NCBI GenBank assembly: GCA_003435055.1 | Contig: QUMM01000013.1 | Span: 11,434 to 75,433 of the forward strand | Origin: Lachnospiraceae bacterium OF09-6 | Lineage (GTDB): Bacteria; Bacillota; Clostridia; Lachnospirales; Lachnospiraceae | Direction of reading: 5' to 3' | Length of the DNA stretch: 64,000 nucleotides | Part shown: positions 49,794 to 58,262 of the stretch, piece after piece | Numbering within the stretch: position 1 is the first letter of the stretch | How the letters are laid out: every line of letters begins with the position of its first letter | Notes under the pieces: generated by a model | The model's input: only the letters and a program-made list of their open reading frames with translations | The model's database searches: none | Told to the model about the DNA's origin: nothing | Position numbers and translations under genes: made by a program

Positions 49794-52700
49794 TTATTTT
49801 GTTACGATCACCGTCACGGTGTATTTCTTCTTACCGGATTTGACTGTGATCTTTGCCTTTCCTGTCTTCTTGCCTTTAATCACGCCCTTGCTGCTTACGG
49901 TCGCAATCTTCTTGTTGGAAGATTTATAAGTAAACTTCTGGGTGGATGTGATCGGGGTTCTAGATGGCTTCAGGGTCAGCTTCTTGCCTTTCTTCAGTGT
50001 TACTTTCTTCTGAAGTCCGGTGATCTTGCTGGTAGCTACCGTCTTCTTTTGTACCTTGACGGTGACTTTTTTCTGAAGGCCGCTTGCCAGGGTAATGGTC
50101 AGGGTTGCTTTGCCGGTCTTCTTACCTGCTTTCAGCACACCACTCTTGGTTACAGTGAAGATCTTGGTGTTGCTGGACTTGTAGGACTGTACGCTGTCAC
50201 CGTTTGCCAGACCGGTTACTTTGAATGCACTGGTCTTCTGTTTTACTTTCAGAGGTACAGTGGTTGCATTGACCTTGATGGTAGCCTTCAAAGAACTGCC
50301 GTAATCTCTGGTTTCTTTTGCTCCACAGCTGCAGGTACGCTCCTGTTTTTCCGGGGCAAATACCGTTGCATCAGAGATCTTTGTCCATTCGCCATATGCA
50401 TGAACATGAGATGGTGTCTCCGACTTCGCATTTTTCTCCAGTTCTGCGATCTTGCTTTCTGCATCCGTCAGCTTCTTCAATGTTTCTGCCGGTACCAGTG
50501 CTTTCTGTGCATCTGTCAGCTGATTGTATTCTGCTCTTGCTGCTTCCACTGCTGCCTTGTCTGCCAGGGTCAGTTTGTCTGTTCCTACGAGGGCATTAAT
50601 TGCTGCAATTGCATTGTCTGCTACCTGCTGGTCATACATCTTACTTTCTTCTCTGGTATAGTCATCGGTGTAATGGAAGATAATGACATCACCATCATTC
50701 AGGGTCTGTTCGGATACTCCTACATCCGGATGTATACCATTGATCACATCCATCCAGCCAGATCTTGGTCCGTTATCCATTTCACTTAATGTCATGCCAT
50801 TCATAGTGATACCTTTTACATAAATGGTATGATACTGATTATCATTATCTGCAATCATTTCAAATCCATAGTCTTCTGCTGCTTCCTGCATTACATCATA
50901 CACCGTTGCATCCGGATCTACATAATATCCTGTTTCCTGAACCCATACGGTCAGGTTGTTATCTGCCAGTGTGTGGATCTCTCCATCTTTGTCACTGTCG
51001 TGCTTCTTATCACCTAACAGGCTGAAGGTGACTTTGATGCTGGTCTTTACTCTGACTCTTACAGTTGCAGATGCTTCTTTATAAGAGATCGTGACGGTCT
51101 GCCAGCCTTTTTTATTAGTATCAAAGCCGGCTACCTGTACCTCTTCGGCTGTCGGGTTTTCTACTCTTTCATCACTCCAGGTAGCTGTAAATGTCATACC
51201 TGACAGGTCAAAGGTCTGACCCATATAGTATTCTGTCTTGTATTCTCCGGAAATCTCCAGTTTTTCTACATATACTCTTACACCGTCTGTGTCAGCCAGT
51301 GCGGATGCATCTGCTCCAAGAGGGTCATCCGTACGATTGTGCTGTGCTTTCCAGTTGCATCCGCCTACTTCCGGACAACCGTCCACACCTTTTTCCGTGC
51401 TGAAATAGATACTTCCACTTGCTGTCTCATGTGTTGTGCTGGAAGTATCTACATACTGTACAAAACCAATGGCTTTTTCTGCACCACAGTCAGATGTATA
51501 ATAGTTATTTTCAATACCATCGTATTTGTTCAGACTGTCATAGAATCCGATGATTCCACCGACATAAGTACCTGCGGTTGCAGTTACCTTTCCTGTAAAG
51601 GAATTTCCCTTAAAGGAATAACTGCCCCATGACTGAGCCACATAGGTATCTCCTCCAAGAATACCACCGACTTTGTCTGCTCCGCTGACTGCGCCACTTG
51701 CTGAGCAGTTTGTAATCGCAATTTTAGCACCATTTGGTGCAGTCTGATTCTCATAACCTCCACCACCAATTCCACCTGCATGTGTACCAGTGGCTTCTAC
51801 GATACCCTCAAAGCTGCATCTGGAAACGCTGCATAATCCGAGTGCATTATCACGTGTTCCAATGATTCCGCCCACATAATCTTTTCCGTAAACCGTTGCA
51901 TAGCTGACACAATTTTCTACAGAGCCCTGCATGCGTCCTGCAATCGAACCGATCATAGACTGATTTTTGTCATAGCCGATTATAACATTTTTTTCAATGG
52001 TACAATTCTTTATCGTTGCCACATAAGCCGCAGAGCATCCGGCAAATGGATTTTCAGAACCAATCTCAGCACCGACCAGTCCAGATTTTAAGGTACTGGA
52101 ACCGCTCATCAGTGTTACGCCGTCAATAACAACGGAACTTCCGGAAAGTCCTACCCCATACAGATTATTTACCAAACCATAACCGGCAATCTTCGTTCCA
52201 TAAATCTTTAAGTTTTTAATGGTGGCTCCATTTACATAACCAAATAATGGAAGTCCATTTTCTGGTATGGTAATGACCTTTCCATTTCCATCTAAGGTTC
52301 CGCTGAATGCATTCAGATTTGTGCCATTTTTAATTTTGTCTGTTCCGTCTTTTGTCACGCCAATCGGTGTCCAGTCTTTTGGCAGTGTAATATTCTCCTG
52401 CTGCTGCAGATATTTTCCATCAAAGGAAAATCCTCTTGCTACCAGTTCTGCTACATCTTTATAATTCTGTGCGTCTTTGATCTGATACGGATCTCCTTTT
52501 GTTCCTGTTCCGCTCAGTTTTTCACCAACCAGACTTTCTGCAGAACGAACCTCGATCTTCGCTGTTGCTGATGCTGTACTTGCGGTCTTGCCCTGGAGTG
52601 TATTCGTTACTACACAGTAATAATATCTTGTTCCTGCATCATTCTCTGTAGAAGGGAGATAATTATATACTGTTGCATCTGGAATCAGGTTTCCACCTTC

Positions 52701-55502
52701 TGTGCTGTCAACGGTATTGTAATACCACTGATAGGAAAGTGTCCCCGCTTCTTTTGAAGATGCAGAAACAGTCAGTTTCTTCGCCGGATCTCCAGCCAGA
52801 TACGCTGCTTCCTGCGGCTGTTTGTAAATAACTGGTGCGGATGGGTCTGCTTTGATAAATACATAAACACCCTTGACATCATCTGTCTTTGCATCTTCTC
52901 CTTCACCAATCGTTAATTTCTGTCCAGTAGTTGCATAGGTTACATATTTCTTTCCTTTAAATATATAGGTTACTCTGCAGCCATAGAAACGGCCTGTATC
53001 ACTGGCCAGAGTTCTTGTAGTCGGCGGCACAAAACTTTCCGTATTATCTCCTGTACCGGTCCATAAATCCGGCTCATAAATTCCTTTTCTTAACCAGATC
53101 CAACTGTATTCCCAGGTACCACCCTCTACTTTTGAAGTAGCCTGTACGGTAAGTGGCTGCGCTGTCTCATCGACATTATAAACGAAACCTGTATCCCAGG
53201 CATATTCATATCCGTCTTTTGGCATTTCTGAACCTATATTGGTCAGTGTAGCTACAGGGGTCGGATCCTGATCTACTGTGATACGTGCCACATCAGAAGC
53301 GGCCGTATTATCTGCCTCTTTTTCTGTATTGGTTACTACACAATAATAATAAAATGTTCCGTCCTTCTCTGTAGATGGGGTATACTCTGCTGCTGTTTCA
53401 CCTTTCAGTGCAGTTCCACCTTCATTGGAATCTGCTGTGTTTACATACCACTGGTAACTCAATTTTCCGTTGGCACTGGCTATAAAAGAAAGTGCTTTTG
53501 CGGTATCACCGATGATGTAATCTGCTGACTGCGGCTGTGTTATAAAATATGGTTTATCATTTGTCGGATATTTTTCCAGTTCTATTGTATAAGTGCTGGT
53601 CTCTTTTCCTGAAGCACTTACTTCAATATTCACTTCCATTTTGTTATCCGCATCCCAATTACACGGCAACGTATAACTACTTCCCGTTGTTACTGTTTCT
53701 CCATTAATCTTAATCGTATACCTCTTGCTGTTTTTGTAAGCTGTCGGTGTAATACTGACACCTTTCTTACTGCCATCTACATATGCATGGTAACTGGTCA
53801 CATCCCGGTCAAAGGCCTGATCCATCACTCCATCTACTTCCAGATTCTGCAATGTGGAATAAGCCTTAACTGCTACCTTATACTGGTTTGTTCTCACGCC
53901 ACAATAAAGTGCCAGTGTTCCCCTGTAACTATAAATATCATACTGTGCCACACCGTCTCTCACATTGGCTCCATTGAAACCGCCCCAGTTATTATAGAAC
54001 CATACCATTTCATTAAATCCGCTGTTAATGGTTTCTTCTGATAACGTAGCTACTGCATATAAACGATTTGCCAGATAATCTGGTACTGCACTGGTGAGGG
54101 AATATCCTTCATAAACCGAACCATTAAATTCTGGTGTAATGGTATATGGCTCTTTTCCTGCTTTATAATCTTCCTGGCTCTTATATAATTCCAGCTTGGA
54201 AATGACTGGTGCTTTTTTCACAGTGATAACACAGTCTGCCTTTACTTCTCCTGACGCTGCCGTGATGGTTACTGTACCTGGCTTCTTTGCCGTAATGGTT
54301 ACTGTACCGGCACTTTCTTCTACCGTAGCGATTTCCGGGTCAGAGCTGCTCCAGGTAATGGTCTTATCTGTCGCATTCTCTGGTTCCACCTTAGCTTCCA
54401 ATGTTACCCATATTGCTCCTGCATACATGGAATTTTCTGTTTTCGATAATGAAATACCCGTTACCGGTATATCCACGCTTTCTTCTACCGTAACCTTTGC
54501 CACTGCCGGAACTAAAATGACATTATCTGATCCGGATACCACAAGATAATAAGTTCCTGCATTCTTAAATGTTACATGGGAACCATTCGCGGTATACGCT
54601 TCTTTATCCAAAGCCTTGAACTGGCTGTCATATGCTGTAAATACCGCTCCGTCATAAGTAGAAAATACTACATTATAACTGGCATCATAGCCTGCTTTTT
54701 CCACTTCTACAGTCAGTGGGCTTCCAGCTTCTACTGTATATTCTTTTTTTGTAAATCTGGCATACGCATCTGAATATCCAGTTGCATCCTGATATACAAA
54801 CGCTACCAGATTATCATTTGCTTTTACTTCGTCATCCAGACTCATGCAAGATGTATCATTGTCCCAATATCCGAATTTCCCACTGGTATCACCCCATAAT
54901 TTGGTGAGGGTCGTACCATACTGTTCTGACACTGCTACTCCATATCCACTGGCAGCGCCTCCATTATAATACGCATTATGTGCTGCTGTCAGGGCTTCGT
55001 CTACGGTCAGCTTACCATTGCTGTCCAGGTCTTTTACGATCACTTCTTTCTGTGCCATGGTGCTGTCATCTTTCGCTTTCGCCAGTTCACCTTTGACACT
55101 GATGGTTACAGATACCTTCGCATCTGCTGCCGGGCTCATCTCTACCACTGATTCTCCGTCTGCTTCCTGTGTCACCACAGCTTCATCCGAGTCCTCATTA
55201 TCTCCAAGGATTAGTTCTTCATCCTCTGAGGTATTGTACTGCCCCCCCATTTCTTCAGAGATTACATCTTCATCTGCGGTAATGTCTTCATCAGATGTGA
55301 TCTCTTCTTCAGCGGATTCTTCCGTCAGACCGTCATTTTCTTCCATACTTTCACTGTCTTCTGAAACTGACTGCACTTCGATCTGCTGTTCGCTGTCCTG
55401 ATAGCCTGCGTCTGTGGCCAGTGCACTCATTGGGGTGGATACCAGCATCATCACAGCCATCAGAATACTTGTAATCTTGTTTGCAAGTTTCTTTCTTCGC
55501 AT
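49794..55502 (-). CDS. Giant multidomain surface protein with DUF4430-like, Ig-like and beta-helix modules
   Basis: This is a 1,902-residue secreted protein. The ATG at 55502 follows AAGGAAGG, with signal peptide ITSILMAVMMLVSTPMSALA. In order: an acidic spacer, a DUF4430/dockerin-like part (SNGKLTVDEALTAAHNAYYN, about 100-240), a Big_2 domain, a long beta-rich part with three Ig-like units (KLSYQWYVNT, TLSYQWYYNT), a GLUG-type beta-helix (FSGTLDGNGKVITIPENGLP), a Big_3-type domain (YKTEYYMGQTFDLSGMTFTA), DUF4430 (TVYDVMQEAAEDYGFEMIAD, GPRSGWMDVINGIHP), a helical FIVAR-like part, and two Lys-rich Ig-like repeats ending the protein. There is no LPXTG. A structured leader controls it, so it may share a ligand with the ECF operon. 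Confidence 0.85.
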   Translation of the reverse strand: MRRKKLANKITSILMAVMMLVSTPMSALATDAGYQDSEQQIEVQSVSEDSESMEENDGLTEESAEEEITSDEDITADEDVISEEMGGQYNTSEDEELILGDNEDSDEAVVTQEADGESVVEMSPAADAKVSVTISVKGELAKAKDDSTMAQKEVIVKDLDSNGKLTVDEALTAAHNAYYNGGAASGYGVAVSEQYGTTLTKLWGDTSGKFGYWDNDTSCMSLDDEVKANDNLVAFVYQDATGYSDAYARFTKKEYTVEAGSPLTVEVEKAGYDASYNVVFSTYDGAVFTAYDSQFKALDKEAYTANGSHVTFKNAGTYYLVVSGSDNVILVPAVAKVTVEESVDIPVTGISLSKTENSMYAGAIWVTLEAKVEPENATDKTITWSSSDPEIATVEESAGTVTITAKKPGTVTITAASGEVKADCVITVKKAPVISKLELYKSQEDYKAGKEPYTITPEFNGSVYEGYSLTSAVPDYLANRLYAVATLSEETINSGFNEMVWFYNNWGGFNGANVRDGVAQYDIYSYRGTLALYCGVRTNQYKVAVKAYSTLQNLEVDGVMDQAFDRDVTSYHAYVDGSKKGVSITPTAYKNSKRYTIKINGETVTTGSSYTLPCNWDADNKMEVNIEVSASGKETSTYTIELEKYPTNDKPYFITQPQSADYIIGDTAKALSFIASANGKLSYQWYVNTADSNEGGTALKGETAAEYTPSTEKDGTFYYYCVVTNTEKEADNTAASDVARITVDQDPTPVATLTNIGSEMPKDGYEYAWDTGFVYNVDETAQPLTVQATSKVEGGTWEYSWIWLRKGIYEPDLWTGTGDNTESFVPPTTRTLASDTGRFYGCRVTYIFKGKKYVTYATTGQKLTIGEGEDAKTDDVKGVYVFIKADPSAPVIYKQPQEAAYLAGDPAKKLTVSASSKEAGTLSYQWYYNTVDSTEGGNLIPDATVYNYLPSTENDAGTRYYYCVVTNTLQGKTASTASATAKIEVRSAESLVGEKLSGTGTKGDPYQIKDAQNYKDVAELVARGFSFDGKYLQQQENITLPKDWTPIGVTKDGTDKIKNGTNLNAFSGTLDGNGKVITIPENGLPLFGYVNGATIKNLKIYGTKIAGYGLVNNLYGVGLSGSSVVIDGVTLMSGSSTLKSGLVGAEIGSENPFAGCSAAYVATIKNCTIEKNVIIGYDKNQSMIGSIAGRMQGSVENCVSYATVYGKDYVGGIIGTRDNALGLCSVSRCSFEGIVEATGTHAGGIGGGGYENQTAPNGAKIAITNCSASGAVSGADKVGGILGGDTYVAQSWGSYSFKGNSFTGKVTATAGTYVGGIIGFYDSLNKYDGIENNYYTSDCGAEKAIGFVQYVDTSSTTHETASGSIYFSTEKGVDGCPEVGGCNWKAQHNRTDDPLGADASALADTDGVRVYVEKLEISGEYKTEYYMGQTFDLSGMTFTATWSDERVENPTAEEVQVAGFDTNKKGWQTVTISYKEASATVRVRVKTSIKVTFSLLGDKKHDSDKDGEIHTLADNNLTVWVQETGYYVDPDATVYDVMQEAAEDYGFEMIADNDNQYHTIYVKGITMNGMTLSEMDNGPRSGWMDVINGIHPDVGVSEQTLNDGDVIIFHYTDDYTREESKMYDQQVADNAIAAINALVGTDKLTLADKAAVEAARAEYNQLTDAQKALVPAETLKKLTDAESKIAELEKNAKSETPSHVHAYGEWTKISDATVFAPEKQERTCSCGAKETRDYGSSLKATIKVNATTVPLKVKQKTSAFKVTGLANGDSVQSYKSSNTKIFTVTKSGVLKAGKKTGKATLTITLASGLQKKVTVKVQKKTVATSKITGLQKKVTLKKGKKLTLKPSRTPITSTQKFTYKSSNKKIATVSSKGVIKGKKTGKAKITVKSGKKKYTVTVIVTK

Positions 55503-55615
55503 GTCTTTTCCTTCCTTTCCTGTGATAACCATAAGTGTGATAAAGTGAGCCGCCCGGCTGTGGAACTTTCTGCCTGTATAGTAGACTGTTTGTGATAAAT
55601 AAAGATTCATAGAAT

Positions 55616-55668
55616 AAAAAAACTGAGCAACCAGAGACCCATATCTCTATGGATCCCCGATTACTCAG
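55616..55668 (-). terminator. Leader terminator before the giant surface protein
   Basis: On the minus strand a long stem starts CTGAGTAATC and ends GGTTGCTCAG, followed by seven T residues. It lies between leader RNA 2 and the coding region. Confidence 0.9.
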
Positions 55669-55679
55669 TAGATGCTCTT

Positions 55680-55840
55680 TGCACATCATTTTCTACTCTA
55701 TAAGAAAGAACACAGCTCCCGACTCTACGATAGTGCATTCTGTGCAGGAGTTCCACCTGCTAACCGATTATTCTTTCTATGTACTCTGTTATTCACTCAC
55801 GGTCGCATATTATAGGCATATATGCCTGTCCGCTTTATCT
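55680..55840 (-). ncRNA. Structured leader RNA 2 (candidate riboswitch, same family as leader RNA 1)
   Basis: After a consensus promoter the RNA has an AGGCATATATGCCT hairpin, then a closing helix (AGAAAGAA/TTCTTTCT) around GCAGG-TGGAACT-CCTGC and CACAG...CTGTG helices. Between them lies AATGCACTATCGTAGAGTCGG, the block shared with leader RNA 1. A GGTGGAACTCC segment resembles the GGTGNAANTCC part of cobalamin riboswitches. A terminator follows. Identity and ligand are inferred only. Confidence 0.55.
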
Positions 55841-55847
55841 GTTAAAA

Positions 55848-55876
55848 ATTATACAGAGTATGGGACATTTTGTCAA
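55848..55876 (-). promoter_or_regulatory. Consensus promoter of the giant surface-protein gene
   Basis: On the minus strand TTGACA, 17 bases, TATAAT, identical in quality and spacing to the promoter of the ECF operon at 48024. Confidence 0.85.
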
Positions 55877-55894
55877 TTGACGATTTGGACAATC

Positions 55895-56839
55895 TTATTT
55901 CTCTGTTATCCATTCTCTGATAACGTTCACTTCCATACCTACGATCTTTGCTATTTTTTCTATCTCCATTCCTTCTTCCAGAAGAGCCTCAGCGACATCA
56001 TGTGCTTTCTGCAATTCACCTTCCTTGCGTCCAGATTCTCTACCTTCTTCTCGCCCTTCTTCTCGCCCTTTTTCTCTACTTGTTCTCATGGAACTCTGCC
56101 AGTCCATCTGATAGCGCTCTCTGGCCTCGCACTGCAGGCGAATCTTTTCGTCTTCTGATAATTCCCGTAAGGTGACTACTGCTTTTTTTATGGATTCTGA
56201 CTGTTCTGCCATTGCAAGAACCTCCTTCCATGTCTTTGCTTTGAATACACAGGCCCAGTAGTATAATGAACTGTTTCGTTCTTCTTTCGGTACCTGCTCC
56301 AGACAAGATAAGTCTAACACGTGAAGGGCGATTTTTCCAGTGAATTCATAGCCTGTTCTGCGGTTTTTCAATGCATATTCATTATAAAATGCTGCATCTT
56401 CCGGTACCGGGGATTTCATCATAATCCCGATATGGATGGACGGCTTTGTCTGCGTATAATCCAGACCTTTTTTCATATCTGTAAACATTCTGCACAGATA
56501 GAACACAGAACGATCTGTCCAGTTCTCTACCGAGCCCATCTGCATTTCCAGATTGATCTGTTTGTTGCCATTTAATAACACCCGAATGTCAAGAATACAG
56601 GTCTTCTCATCAATCGCATCTCCCAGTATGATGGGATTACAGATCACACAGGACAGAATCTCTTCCTCTGGTATGTACAACAACGCACTGAGCAATCCTT
56701 TCAATGCCTCTTCGGAAGTCTGGAATACTGCCCGGAACATATAATCATTGATCAGGCCATACTCAACTTCTTCCTCCCCATTAATCTCCTGCAAAATCTC
56801 ATTCTCCTGCTTCTGCCGCAATTCTTCTTTCTCTGTCAT
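55895..56839 (-). CDS. Rpn family (PD-(D/E)XK) nuclease/putative transposase
   Basis: This is a 314-residue member of the PDDEXK_2/Rpn family. Features are YGLINDYMFRAVFQTSEEAL, the catalytic-type ILDIRVLLNGNKQINLEMQM (Asp, Glu-x-Gln), DRSVFYLCRMFTDMKKGLDY and the typical GREEGREEGRESGRKEG hinge. The C-terminal HTH-like tail (EIEKIAKIVGMEVNVIREWI) is shared with the gene at 48200. The ATG at 56839 follows AAGGAG nine bases before. It lies between the giant surface-protein promoter and a small inverted-repeat element. Its role, possibly in recombination, is inferred from family members. Confidence 0.85.
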   Translation of the reverse strand: MTEKEELRQKQENEILQEINGEEEVEYGLINDYMFRAVFQTSEEALKGLLSALLYIPEEEILSCVICNPIILGDAIDEKTCILDIRVLLNGNKQINLEMQMGSVENWTDRSVFYLCRMFTDMKKGLDYTQTKPSIHIGIMMKSPVPEDAAFYNEYALKNRRTGYEFTGKIALHVLDLSCLEQVPKEERNSSLYYWACVFKAKTWKEVLAMAEQSESIKKAVVTLRELSEDEKIRLQCEARERYQMDWQSSMRTSREKGREEGREEGRESGRKEGELQKAHDVAEALLEEGMEIEKIAKIVGMEVNVIREWITEK

Positions 56840-56877
56840 AAGCAAATGCTCCTTCTTATATTATTTTTAGTAAACTG

Positions 56878-57165
56878 TTCAGTGCCTTCACAGTGGGTTC
56901 TGAATAGTTACCATTTTTACATTTTGTGGAATAAATGCCGAATGGCAAGATCTTTGGAATTCCTCGAAATGTGATTTTACCTTAACACAGGAGAATTACT
57001 TTTTCAAACAGAATCGCTCGACAAATTTTGCATGATTTCGCCAGAATGGACCGGAAAAAAGTCAAATGAAATCCCAGGCTGGAAGCGTGGATTCCTGCCC
57101 GGGGATGCTTAACAATAAATATAGATATATCGTAACTATTCAGAACCCACTGTCCTGCAAGGTAT
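56878..57165. mobile_element. MITE-like element with perfect 21-base terminal inverted repeats
   Basis: CAGTGGGTTCTGAATAGTTA-C at 56891-56911 is repeated in exact inverse at 57132-57152, enclosing about 220 bases with no coding frame. Flanking CCTT..CA segments also partly match. A single-arm relative lies at 1141-1179. It looks like a small non-autonomous element, although no target-site duplication was confirmed. Confidence 0.55.
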
Positions 57166-57221
57166 TTTGGATAGTTACCTAAAAGCCAGAAAACACCGTC
57201 CCCAATGGTTGAATATCTGGA

Positions 57222-58133
57222 TTAGATTCTATCTGATACAGCCGCTGCGCTCTGCCGCATACGGCTTTTCAATTCTTTTGCAGCCGCACTTAAGGGATGC
57301 TGCCGATCGTATACCATGCAGACACTCCTTTGTGGCACATTTTCCCGCAGGGACAATTCTACGATCTCCCCTTTTTCGATGGCCTCTCTGGCCATGGCTT
57401 CCGGCAGGAATGCCATCCCAAGTTCATTTTTCACCAGTGGCAGAATCTGGTCAGTAGTGGCCACCTCTGTATCCGGTGACAATTCCAGTCCATACTTTTC
57501 AAATATCTGCTGATAGAACCTCCAGGTCTGGGTCTCCCGTCCCAGGCAAATAAAAGGATAATTCTGTACTTCTGCCAACGACAGTTCCTGACTTCCCAGC
57601 GCAGTGAACGTCTTTCCTCCCACCAGAATCTCCCGGAATGGATACAGATCCACCTTCTTTAACGGCGCCTCTGCATCTGTCGGTGTAGTCACTACTGCAA
57701 AATCGATTTCCCCATTTTTTACTGACTGAACCGCCTGTGGGGTAGAGTGATTGTAGATCTTCAGACGAATCCCCGGATATTCCATATGGAACGTGCGCAG
57801 CTTTTCCAGCAGGTAAATATTCAGTGCCGTTTCACTGGCTCCGATGGCGATGCTTCCATGCTCCAGCCCGCTACTGTCACGCAGTTCTTCTTCTGCGTTC
57901 TGCAGCTGCTCCATGGCTGCTGAGACTCGAATATACAATTTTTCTCCTTCCGGTGTCAGCCGTACCCCGCGGTTAGTCCGGATGAACAGAGTACAGTGTA
58001 TCTCCTGTTCCAGTAGATTCATGGCGCGGGTGACGTTGGGCTGACTGTTTTCCAACGCACGGGCTGCCCTGGTAAAGTTCTGATATTTCGCCACATAATA
58101 AAAGATTCGATAATATTCCAAGTTTACATTCAT
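57222..58133 (-). CDS. LysR family transcriptional regulator
   Basis: This is a 303-residue regulator. The N-terminal winged HTH reads LEYYRIFYYVAKYQNFTRAA, RALENSQPNVTRAMNLLEQE and TNRGVRLTPEGEKLY. The C-terminal periplasmic-binding-protein-like co-inducer domain includes GSIAIGASETALNIYLLEKL, GEIDFAVVTTPTDAE and VKNELGMAFLPEAMA. It is transcribed divergently from purA-pyrBI, with a TGATAT/ATATCA palindrome between them, so it probably activates or represses that nucleotide operon. The effector is unknown. Confidence 0.9.
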   Translation of the reverse strand: MNVNLEYYRIFYYVAKYQNFTRAARALENSQPNVTRAMNLLEQEIHCTLFIRTNRGVRLTPEGEKLYIRVSAAMEQLQNAEEELRDSSGLEHGSIAIGASETALNIYLLEKLRTFHMEYPGIRLKIYNHSTPQAVQSVKNGEIDFAVVTTPTDAEAPLKKVDLYPFREILVGGKTFTALGSQELSLAEVQNYPFICLGRETQTWRFYQQIFEKYGLELSPDTEVATTDQILPLVKNELGMAFLPEAMAREAIEKGEIVELSLRENVPQRSVCMVYDRQHPLSAAAKELKSRMRQSAAAVSDRI

Positions 58134-58158
58134 AAAAGTCTCCTGTCATATCATTTTC

Positions 58159-58175
58159 TGATATCTAATATATCA
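58159..58175. promoter_or_regulatory. Candidate LysR-binding palindrome
   Basis: TGATAT-N5-ATATCA lies between the LysR gene and purA, ten bases before the purA -35 box, the usual position of a LysR activation site. Confidence 0.55.
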
Positions 58176-58184
58176 ATAATACTT

Positions 58185-58213
58185 TTTACACATCTCTATA
58201 TTCCAAGTATAAT
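58185..58213 (+). promoter_or_regulatory. purA-pyrB-pyrI promoter
   Basis: TTTACA and TATAAT are separated by 17 bases, about 50 bases before the purA start, which has AAAGGAG. Confidence 0.7.
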
Positions 58214-58262
58214 AGCACTCGGTAAAAAAACAAAGAACAACTTTTTATAAAGGAGCGAAAAA

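Noticed and set aside
55750..55760. Possible T-box motif (GGTGGAAC) in leader RNA 2
   Set aside because: The related leader RNA 1 lacks it and there is no specifier-loop architecture. The downstream gene is a surface protein, not an amino acid gene.
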